From contig QNAH01000058.1 in NCBI GenBank assembly GCA_003641425.1, positions 1-10,772 on the forward strand: DNA of 10,772 nt, in the 5' to 3' direction. Shown here piece by piece: positions 1 through 5,607 of the stretch (position 1 is its first letter; each line of letters opens with the position of its first letter). A program made the translations under genes and the position numbers. This stretch comes from Candidatus Zixiibacteriota bacterium. GTDB taxonomy: Bacteria > Zixibacteria > MSB-5A5 > GN15 > PGXB01. The notes under the pieces were generated by a model, which had not been told where the DNA came from, searched no databases, and was given only the letters and a program-made list of their open reading frames with translations.

Positions 1-1124
1 AGAGTGTATTCAAAACTGTTTTTTGGAATCAGGTTGTAAGGTGCCCGGACAAATTCCTCACGAGTTTGTATTTCACCGTTGGGTCCGTACATTTTCAAAA
101 GGACTCGAGATGAACCATAGTTGATATCTGTCAGGAAGCTGTAGTCACCATTCTCGTCGGTGTGGGCGAAATCTTCGAGATTATTGTTGACATAAAGTTC
201 GACCTCCCACCCCTGACCGGCATGCCCGGAGATTTCGACTGTCTGGAAATACTTGCGTTGCACCTGAGGTTTATTGGTCACGAGAATACCGTCAAGGCGG
301 CGCAACAGCGCCCCGCCCGCGTTGATCTCACCCATCTCGAGTTGAGTCAGATAACTGTTGTTGTTGAAAACATAATGCCATTTATAGCGAACCTGATCAC
401 TTTGAAAACTGGTTCCGCTGTTTCCCGTCCCGCTGACCGTTACATCGCCTCCGAAAAGCATCCCGCCAAGACCAAGACCGAAATACTGTCCCTTTTTCTC
501 GAGCGGGTTGAGCGTTATCGTCCAGTCGGCCACGCCTGCCTTCAAATGCTCCCGTTTGTAGGGTATATCCTGTATATCTTTGGCCGAGGCTTCGCGGGCC
601 AGGAGCTTTTTATGCTCCGCATTGCGCTTTAATTTCTGATAAGCAGGGAAATCCTTGCTGAGTGCCAGATAGACGCTCAACTGCGAAAAATTAAAATGCA
701 TTTTCATATCGAAAATCCTCTCGAAAAGCTCCAGCCTTAAAAATAATTCGGTGTCGGTCCGGTAATAATCATGAGGACCGAACTCACTGGATTTGCCGAA
801 ACATTTGGCCCGGCCTTTTTCGAGATCGATTTCGAATTTATTGTCGAGGCTTAAAAACTCTCCATAATATTTGCCGTTTTCCGGATCAGTGCGGATATTT
901 ATTTCCAGGAGACGGAAAATATCAACCATCGGAAGAAACAGGCTGCGGCCGTCATATTGCGCGAAGATGTCCCTGTTTATCAGGCGGGGGATCTCAAATT
1001 TGACAATAATCTCTTCAAATTCGGCCGTACTGCTGTTGGGGAACTGCGCCTGCAACCCCGTGGCAATCGATGACAGGATCATCAGCGTCGCAATTATCTT
1101 ACTTATGGGTCGTTTTCCGCACAT
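1..1124 (-). CDS. Usher-like outer-membrane assembly protein, 3'-truncated by the window edge
   Basis: The minus frame is open from ATG at 1124 to the left edge (374 codons, no stop), so this is the N-terminal part of a longer protein. A Sec signal peptide is visible (basic start, hydrophobic core about residues 10-22, probable cleavage LQA|Q near residue 26). Residues about 35-200 form a globular region unlike the classical FimD N-domain. From about 200 come alternating barrel-like strands (WTITLNP, GQYFGLGLGGMLFGG), then a module around GWEVELYVNNN, TDENGDYSF and KMYGPNGE that matches the plug-like beta-sandwich seen in ushers, notably CS1/alternate-type. The gene starts 30 bp after the chaperone gene, so the two are surely co-transcribed. 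No good Shine-Dalgarno precedes the ATG; an in-frame TAG lies 24 bp upstream, so the start can hardly move. Inferred role: outer-membrane pore and assembly platform for the DUF4402 fibre. The alternative is another beta-barrel protein carrying an E-set module. Confidence 0.72.
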   Translation of the reverse strand, partial: MCGKRPISKIIATLMILSSIATGLQAQFPNSSTAEFEEIIVKFEIPRLINRDIFAQYDGRSLFLPMVDIFRLLEINIRTDPENGKYYGEFLSLDNKFEIDLEKGRAKCFGKSSEFGPHDYYRTDTELFLRLELFERIFDMKMHFNFSQLSVYLALSKDFPAYQKLKRNAEHKKLLAREASAKDIQDIPYKREHLKAGVADWTITLNPLEKKGQYFGLGLGGMLFGGDVTVSGTGNSGTSFQSDQVRYKWHYVFNNNSYLTQLEMGEINAGGALLRRLDGILVTNKPQVQRKYFQTVEISGHAGQGWEVELYVNNNLEDFAHTDENGDYSFLTDINYGSSRVLLKMYGPNGEIQTREEFVRAPYNLIPKNSFEYT

Positions 1125-1154
1125 AACGGATACCGTTTTAATCAGCTACTGAAT

Positions 1155-2027
1155 TTATTCAACCAGCGCCGTGAAGACGATGCTGTTGCCGACCACCATA
1201 TCCTCGACAGGGACATCGGTCCGGCCCTCATTGCTGATTGATACTTCAACATTAAACGGCAATTTGTATTCGTTGCCGATTACCGGCAGCGTCATATTTC
1301 TGGTCAGGTCGCGGTAGACCGCCAGATCGATCTGCTCGCGGGAAATAACCTTCCCGTTGGCATCCACCAGACGGCACTGAAGGACACCGATATACGATAC
1401 ATTGCCGTGATTGACCATGTCGATCAGGACATTCACCGTGCTGTCCGTCATTGTCGCCCTGCTGTTGGCCACTTCCAGTTTGGAAATAAGATTACCGGTC
1501 CTGTATTTTAATGAGATGGCTGTCTGCATTATCATATTCAATTTGGTGGTAATCTTTTCGTTATCGGAAGCGGTTGGAATCGATGTTTCACCTTCTTGCG
1601 CTCTGATTACAACCCGCACCCAGTATTCGCCGTCCGCAAGATCCTTGGGCGGATGTGCCACGAAGCGAATGACCTGGCTGGCGTTGGGCTGAAGAACCAT
1701 CTTTCTCGGAAAAGCCTTGATCCAGCCCAGGGCCGATTGCGGATCGGTAACACCGGAATCCTGAAGAAATATCTTCACATTACCCAGGCTGTCCGACTCC
1801 GGAATGCCGAACTGGAAATTGATACTGATTTCCTTTGGCTTGTCGCTTGGATTCTGTACCGTCAGCCGACCGGTTTTCTTGTGGTCCGATAAAACCAGGG
1901 AAGTCGGTGCAACCAGAACCCCCGCCTGAAGTTGTACGCGGAATAAAATGGATATAATCAGAATGAAAAATATTCCCCGCCATACCGATTCCGTGGTCGG
2001 GCGGGGATTATACTTTTTACTGTCCAT
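1155..2027 (-). CDS. PapD-like periplasmic pilus-assembly chaperone
   Basis: A 290-residue exported protein with the two-domain layout of chaperone-usher chaperones, somewhat longer than the usual 230-250. After a signal-anchor-like leader (hydrophobic stretch followed by LQA|G), domain 1 has the typical first strands VAPTSLVLSD and GRLTVQNPSDKP, the LQPNASQVIRF strand (family pattern PxxxQxxR), EYWVRVVI, and the inter-domain strand AISLKYRTG. Domain 2 follows with GNVSYIGVLQCRLVDANG. The family holds exported pilus subunits by donating its G1 strand. The start at 2027 is preferred because GAGGG lies 5 nt upstream; the in-frame ATG at 2039 has AGG directly against it with no spacing. The gene lies 107 bp downstream of a pilin gene (past a hairpin) and 30 bp ahead of the usher-like gene. 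The canonical subunit-anchoring Arg and Lys positions seem to be Ser here (see findings). Confidence 0.82.
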   Translation of the reverse strand: MDSKKYNPRPTTESVWRGIFFILIISILFRVQLQAGVLVAPTSLVLSDHKKTGRLTVQNPSDKPKEISINFQFGIPESDSLGNVKIFLQDSGVTDPQSALGWIKAFPRKMVLQPNASQVIRFVAHPPKDLADGEYWVRVVIRAQEGETSIPTASDNEKITTKLNMIMQTAISLKYRTGNLISKLEVANSRATMTDSTVNVLIDMVNHGNVSYIGVLQCRLVDANGKVISREQIDLAVYRDLTRNMTLPVIGNEYKLPFNVEVSISNEGRTDVPVEDMVVGNSIVFTALVE

Positions 2028-2066
2028 AGCAACCCTCATCCTATGATTTGTTTGTTTTGTCGTTGA

Positions 2067-2086
2067 GGCCGGCTTTAAAACCGGCC
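2067..2086 (-). promoter_or_regulatory. Hairpin between the last pilin gene and the chaperone gene
   Basis: A perfect 6-bp GC stem (GGCCGG at 2067-2072, CCGGCC at 2081-2086) with an 8-nt AT loop sits in the 107-bp gap between pilin and chaperone. On the transcribed (minus) strand it is followed by an A/C-rich stretch, not a U-run, so it is not a classical intrinsic terminator. It could act as a partial attenuator or as a 3' stabilising stem that keeps pilin mRNA more abundant than chaperone and usher mRNA. That role is inference. Confidence 0.45.
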
Positions 2087-2134
2087 ATCAAAATGAAAAA
2101 TCTTTATTTCACAAAAGTCAATTTTTTATTTCAA

Positions 2135-2698
2135 TCAATTTCCGGTATAGGCAACCGTAAGGATAATATCCGCGGTATAAGCATCGGCACGCTGATCGAC
2201 CGTCGGATATACCGTTCCGCCCATGAAAATCTGAAGGATATTGTCGGTGGCTCCTATGACCATATCGCTCAGATTATGGGGGTCCTGATCGACAACCGCA
2301 CCGGCTCCATGCGCCGCCGGAGTTCCGGCCGCGGTGGTGTCGATGTCGGCATCGGTGTTGCTGAATGAAATAACCAGACGATCCTCATTGGTTGAATTCC
2401 AGAGATAGTCCGGGAGCTGGAAATACATCGAGATTTCCTTGCCGCCCGCACCGGTTATCTGAAACACGCCGGCATTGAGCACGACTGTTTTATCCGCCGT
2501 GGTCGGGACGCCCTGAAGGACATCGCCGAAGGCCAGGTCATGCGTCGCCGTAACGCCCAGTACCGCCAAAACTGTGGCGGTCGCCGAACCGGTCGCAATG
2601 TCCTGGGCCCGAACCGTTGTCATCCCGGAAAGAACGACCAGCAGCAGGGCGCTTATCAGGATCGTCATCATTGACTTGTTCAAATTTTTGCAGCTCAT
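2135..2698 (-). CDS. DUF4402-family fibre subunit (pilin-like), copy 1 of a close pair
   Basis: A 187-residue secreted protein. The signal peptide is about residues 1-31 (cleavage VRA|Q), leaving a 156-residue mature protein with no cysteine. The mature N-terminus is a 22-residue extension of alternating small and hydrophobic residues (ATATVLAVLGV), followed by the DUF4402 signature HDLAFGDVLQG. The middle is beta-rich with ISMYFQLPDYL and LVISFSNTDAD, and the protein ends in the strand TADIILTVAYTGN. By analogy with chaperone-usher pilins, the N-terminal extension would be the donor strand and the C-terminal strand the chaperone-binding edge. GAGGG 7 nt before the ATG supports the start. It lies 45 bp after its paralogue (about 85% identical in the mature region by hand alignment), which suggests recent tandem duplication. 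Confidence 0.82.
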   Translation of the reverse strand: MSCKNLNKSMMTILISALLLVVLSGMTTVRAQDIATGSATATVLAVLGVTATHDLAFGDVLQGVPTTADKTVVLNAGVFQITGAGGKEISMYFQLPDYLWNSTNEDRLVISFSNTDADIDTTAAGTPAAHGAGAVVDQDPHNLSDMVIGATDNILQIFMGGTVYPTVDQRADAYTADIILTVAYTGN

Positions 2699-2743
2699 TT
2701 GGCTTCCCTCAAAACATTGTCATCCAATTAAAAAATTTTTCCA

Positions 2744-3307
2744 TCAACTTCCGGTATAAGCAACCGTCAGAATAATATCGGCGGTGTATGCGTCGGCCCG
2801 CTGATCCACTGTCGGGTAAACCGTGCCGCCCAGGAACAGTTGCAGAATATTATCCGCACCACCAAGCGGGGTATCGGGAAGATTATGCGGATCCTGATCG
2901 ACGACCGCACCGCCACCATGCGCCGCCGGAGTACCGGCCGCGGTGGTGTCGATATCAGCATCGGTGCTGCTGAAAGAAATCACCAGACGATCCTCGTTGG
3001 TGGAGTTCCACAGATAATCGGGCAACTGAAGATAAAGAGAGACTTCCTTGCCGCCCTCACCTGTCACCTGAAATACGCCGGCATTTGCAATGACCGTCTT
3101 GTCAGCGGTTGTCGGAACACCCTGAAGGACATCGCCAAAAGCAAGATCGTGTGTCGCGGAAACTGCAAGAACCGCCAGAACTGTCGCTGTCGCCTGTCCG
3201 ACCGCTACATCCTGCGCATTTGCCGCCGAAGGACCGGCGATAATCGCAAATACCGCTGCCAGAACCATAAGTCCTGAACATGTTTTCATCCGTGAATTAA
3301 AATGCAT
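2744..3307 (-). CDS. DUF4402-family fibre subunit (pilin-like), copy 2 of a close pair
   Basis: Exported subunit with the same architecture as the gene just downstream: signal peptide ending ANA|Q, a 22-residue extension (QATATVLAVLAV), the HDLAFGDVLQG signature, and the terminal strand TADIILTVAYTGS. The mature proteins align without gaps over 156 residues with 23 differences. Most changes are conservative (I/V, L/M) and fall in signal-proximal and loop positions, while long blocks are identical. The start at 3307 is chosen because GGAG lies 6 nt upstream; the in-frame ATG at 3313 abuts that GGAG and leaves no spacing. A 319-bp gap precedes the gene, so it may head its own transcript with copy 1, the chaperone and the usher-like gene. 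This would place two near-identical subunits and the assembly machinery under one control. Confidence 0.82.
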   Translation of the reverse strand: MHFNSRMKTCSGLMVLAAVFAIIAGPSAANAQDVAVGQATATVLAVLAVSATHDLAFGDVLQGVPTTADKTVIANAGVFQVTGEGGKEVSLYLQLPDYLWNSTNEDRLVISFSSTDADIDTTAAGTPAAHGGGAVVDQDPHNLPDTPLGGADNILQLFLGGTVYPTVDQRADAYTADIILTVAYTGS

Positions 3308-3626
3308 AGCCATCTCCTTTTTAAAGAACTAAGTCGATATTATTGTCAATACCCGTTACAGTCGTTTCATATAGGAATAATCGACACCAGTATTAATTAC
3401 TTAATGGCTTTAAGGGAAAAAAATTGCAAAATGCGCTGATTTTGGAAAAATTATGGGATAATATCCATACTGCCCCATTCGCCCCGAATTGACACACTAA
3501 CTAATTGAAAGATAATTGATTACGATTGTAGTTATACCCCGCCGGAGGCCTCATTACAGATATATATCCCTTAACTTAATATTATTCAATGGATTAGAGT
3601 AATTGATCAAAGAGGGGGCTTGTCGG
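3308..3626. other. AT-rich intergenic region, probable internal promoter region
   Basis: No supportable gene in 319 bp. On the minus strand a TTGACA lies at 3340-3345, but the best downstream -10-like box (TTTAAA) would put the start site on top of the Shine-Dalgarno, so I do not call a promoter there. An imperfect palindrome (TATGGGAT / ATCCATA, 3452-3469) and an 8-bp palindrome GAGGCCTC (3545-3552) are visible but unassigned. The size and AT-richness, compared with 45-bp to 174-bp gaps elsewhere in the locus, suggest a separate promoter for the downstream pilin pair. Confidence 0.4.
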
Positions 3627-4100
3627 TCAATTCCCGGTATACATCACAGTCAATACTATCGTTCCGCTGTAATTGCCCTGCCGCTGTTTAAGCCCCGGGA
3701 CCACCATACCGCCGAGCCAGACGGTCAGACCCGATGATCCCAGGCGGTATGTTATCGTGTGCCATGGGTCCTGATTGTCGTGGCCGGGATCGGTCTGGTC
3801 GGGTGAAGCGCTTGAATCCATGGCGCAGTCTGTTTCGCGAAAAACCAGCTGCATATTGTAGCCGCCGTCATTCATGTAAGTCGGCAATGTAAAATCGAGT
3901 GTGACCTCGGCGCCTGCGGTACCGCTGATCAAAAATTCCGCCGCCGCACCGGGAGTATATTTCGATATTGTCTTGGGAATGCCGGGGAATACATCGCCGA
4001 ATGTCAGATCATTGTTGATGGTGATATTCTGGCCATGGACAGGCGGGGCATAAAAAAACACCAATATAACAAAAAATAATATAATACCGCGCCGATACAT
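3627..4100 (-). CDS. Short DUF4402-like subunit lacking the N-terminal extension; candidate tip subunit
   Basis: A 157-residue secreted protein: a very hydrophobic signal peptide (residues about 3-18, cleavage VHG|Q), then a mature domain starting almost directly with the family signature NDLTFGDVFPGIPKT. It continues with AEVTLDFTLPTY and ends with TIVLTVMYTGN, clearly related to the other subunits. Only 7 residues precede DLTFG in the mature protein, against 22 before the equivalent motif in the three paralogues, so the putative donor strand is missing. One mature cysteine (DCAMDS) and an Asp/His-rich loop (DQTDPGHDNQDP) are distinctive. The start at 4100 is preferred: GGGAG lies 8 nt upstream and the signal peptide begins there, while the TTG at 4139 would add a polar 13-residue leader. 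A subunit that can accept but not donate a strand would sit at the fibre tip; this is inference. Confidence 0.75.
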   Translation of the reverse strand: MYRRGIILFFVILVFFYAPPVHGQNITINNDLTFGDVFPGIPKTISKYTPGAAAEFLISGTAGAEVTLDFTLPTYMNDGGYNMQLVFRETDCAMDSSASPDQTDPGHDNQDPWHTITYRLGSSGLTVWLGGMVVPGLKQRQGNYSGTIVLTVMYTGN

Positions 4101-4173
4101 AATAAATTCTCCCGGCCAAAAAACTAAACAACGGCGCAATTCAAGTCAATATTGAACTTAAAGGTCAGTCAGT

Positions 4174-4482
4174 TCAATCAGAGAGATTTATAATGGTGAT
4201 AATGATGGTTTTGCGGTCGGATTTCGTCTCGATATTCATCTCCTCAAGATCCGCATTCATTTTTGATATTTCATAGACAACCCAGCTGTTTTCATGTTGT
4301 CCCGGACAGACGATATCACCTGTCAATAAGCCATCGACCTGTCCGCCGACATTATACCCGACCGGGTACTCGACACACGCAAAAACACCGATTGTCGCGC
4401 TATCGGCGGCCGCCGAATATTGCATAAGACTAATAATTATTAGAGCAAAAAATAACAGCGCCTTATACTTCGATCCAAACAT
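4174..4482 (-). CDS. Small secreted protein with two cysteines, unrecognised
   Basis: A 102-residue protein with a clear signal peptide (hydrophobic residues 8-20, cleavage AAA|D near 26), giving a mature chain of about 76 residues. I do not recognise the family. The mature N-terminus (DSATIGVFACVEYPV) alternates much like the pilin N-terminal extensions, and the C-terminus is a long beta strand (KTIIITIIN), as in the DUF4402 subunits. Cys36 and Cys59 could form a disulfide. It lies between two pilin genes on the same strand (73 bp before the short subunit, 174 bp after the first pilin, hairpin between), which points to a minor subunit or accessory factor of the fibre. Alternatives are a decayed or mini-subunit, or an unrelated small exported protein. 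No strong Shine-Dalgarno precedes the ATG. Confidence 0.65.
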   Translation of the reverse strand: MFGSKYKALLFFALIIISLMQYSAAADSATIGVFACVEYPVGYNVGGQVDGLLTGDIVCPGQHENSWVVYEISKMNADLEEMNIETKSDRKTIIITIINLSD

Positions 4483-4597
4483 AACAGTAACTGATGTAAA
4501 AATTGCAGTACATCACTAAGATACCGTTATTTCGGATTCTGTCAAGCGGTAAAATGGTCTCCCGCGGCGATTATTGCATACAAATGGAATTAAATGT

Positions 4598-4625
4598 GAC
4601 GGAAAGCCCCGAAAGGCTTTCCGTC
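4598..4625 (-). terminator. Strong hairpin after the first pilin gene (terminator or attenuator)
   Basis: A perfect 11-bp stem (GACGGAAAGCC at 4598-4608, GGCTTTCCGTC at 4615-4625) closes a 6-nt loop 31 bp beyond the pilin stop at 4657. On the minus strand it is followed by ACATTTAATT, A/U-rich but without a real U-run, so termination may be partial. Such an element would let the first subunit be made in excess over the rest of the locus. Confidence 0.6.
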
Positions 4626-4656
4626 CTTGAGGAAAAGACCAAAGAAAAATTTATTT

Positions 4657-5187
4657 TTAATTGCCTGTATAGGCCACAGTCAGGGTAACCTCCGCGGCGT
4701 AACTCCCGCCGGTCTGGGTCAGATCGGGACGGACTGTCCCGCCGATCCATACATCCATCTGGCCCGCCGGGCCAAGCACAAGCGTTTCCGGGCCGTTTGG
4801 GTTGATAGTCGCCACCGGCACCGTCTGGCCGCCGCCAGTGCCGTCATCGTACGACGCATCGGTATTTGTAAAATCGATACGCATGTATGCTACCGAGTCC
4901 TGATGTATCAGTGAATCGGGCAGAGTAAAGTCAAGGGTAATCTCGGCGCTGTTGTCGCCGTTGATATGCCAGGCTCCCGCAAAGCCGACATCGCCTTTAT
5001 CGACCGTTTTATCGACTCCCGGCAAAACCGTGCCAAAAAGCAAATCGTGTTCACCGGTGATCACAATTCCCGCAATAACCGTCGCCGTCGCCTGAATACT
5101 GGCGCTTTCCTGTGCCTGAACTTCTGAAGTCGGCACCATAATAAACCAGAATCCCAATAAAATGAGAATCAGTTTTGTCGATTTCAT
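4657..5187 (-). CDS. DUF4402-family fibre subunit, first gene of the locus
   Basis: A 176-residue exported protein: signal peptide about residues 1-26 (cleavage VQA|Q), a 22-residue N-terminal extension (QATATVIAGIVITG) and the signature HDLLFGTVLPGVDKTVDKG. The body follows with AEITLDFTLPDSL, YMRIDFTNTDAS and MDVWIGGTVRPDL, and the protein ends in VTLTVAYTGN. It is more distant from the close pair than they are from each other, but keeps every family landmark, including the donor-strand-like extension and the C-terminal strand. The ATG at 5187 has GGAGG 5 nt upstream; the in-frame TTG at 5205 is not needed. It is first in transcription order, preceded by a long divergent intergenic region and followed by a strong hairpin. 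This arrangement fits a highly expressed, possibly major, subunit. Confidence 0.82.
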   Translation of the reverse strand: MKSTKLILILLGFWFIMVPTSEVQAQESASIQATATVIAGIVITGEHDLLFGTVLPGVDKTVDKGDVGFAGAWHINGDNSAEITLDFTLPDSLIHQDSVAYMRIDFTNTDASYDDGTGGGQTVPVATINPNGPETLVLGPAGQMDVWIGGTVRPDLTQTGGSYAAEVTLTVAYTGN

Positions 5188-5283
5188 ATCGACCTCCCTT
5201 TTCAAAGTCCTTTTGGGGGCATATTTGCAAGACGGGTGCCGGTTTTGCTGAATTATGGTAAGTTATAACAGGGCAGCAGATTA

Positions 5284-5312
5284 GATATAATATTGCGGCG
5301 AGAAAAACACAA
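5284..5312 (-). promoter_or_regulatory. Candidate promoter of the first pilin gene
   Basis: On the minus strand TTGTGT (5307-5312) and TATATC (5284-5289) are 17 bp apart, about 100 bp upstream of the ATG at 5187. The boxes match the sigma-70 consensus only partly, and promoters of FCB bacteria often deviate from it, so the call is weak. Confidence 0.25.
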
Positions 5313-5548
5313 TCAGGACAGTCCAGTATCGGAGCCGCCCCATATCGGTAGCTATTAATATGTTGTGTGGCAAGAGATTATATCCACAATATTTTTGGGC
5401 GGTAATTGTTCTTTGATTTTCCGAGAAAAATTATCGAGACTTATTTTTATAATCTGTTGACAGCCGAACACTTAATTTGTCTGGATTGCATAAAAAATAA
5501 GTTATGGGGCTAAAGAGATGTGGGGAATATCCGATACATAAACCGGAG

Positions 5549-5575
5549 GCGACTGTTCAAATTTTTAACAGTCGC
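5549..5575 (+). promoter_or_regulatory. Leader hairpin upstream of the repeat-protein gene
   Basis: A perfect 9-bp stem (GCGACTGTT at 5549-5557, AACAGTCGC at 5567-5575) with a 9-nt AT-rich loop ends 32 nt before the ATG at 5608. A further pairing ATCCG (5529-5533) with CGGAT (5575-5579) is possible. There is no U-run after it, so it is not a terminator; a leader RNA structure or a protein-binding inverted repeat is more likely. It does not match any riboswitch I know. Confidence 0.4.
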
Positions 5576-5607
5576 GGATTAAAATAGGATTTAAAAGGGT
5601 TCACAGT

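Larger units (their letters stand above)
5188..5607. other. Divergent intergenic region
   Basis: This 420-bp AT-rich region separates the fibre locus (minus) from the repeat-protein gene (plus) and must hold promoters in both directions. Visible items are a weak minus-strand promoter candidate (5284-5312), a perfect TATAAT on the plus strand (5448-5453) without a convincing -35, a TTGACA on the plus strand (5457-5462) without a good -10, and a leader hairpin (5549-5575). No coding region is supportable here. Confidence 0.6.

Noticed and set aside
162..632. Open plus-strand frame of 156 residues in the left region (also 871-1152).
   Set aside because: It is antisense to the continuous minus-strand usher-like frame, which has a signal peptide, fits the operon and shows recognisable motifs. 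The plus-strand product shows no signal, motif or ribosome site.
3452..3469. Imperfect palindrome as a firm operator site.
   Set aside because: It is short, AT-rich and bulged, and there is no second copy near another gene in the window; it is mentioned only as part of the intergenic region.
5188..5205. TTG-initiated longer form of the first subunit (likewise the TTG at 4139 for the short subunit).
   Set aside because: The ATGs at 5187 and 4100 have good Shine-Dalgarno spacing and begin the signal peptides directly. The extensions would be polar and would include the ribosome-binding site itself.
5448..5462. TATAAT (5448-5453) and TTGACA (5457-5462) on the plus strand as a promoter for the repeat-protein gene.
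   Set aside because: They are in the wrong order and neither has a partner at 16-18 bp, so no complete promoter can be assigned.
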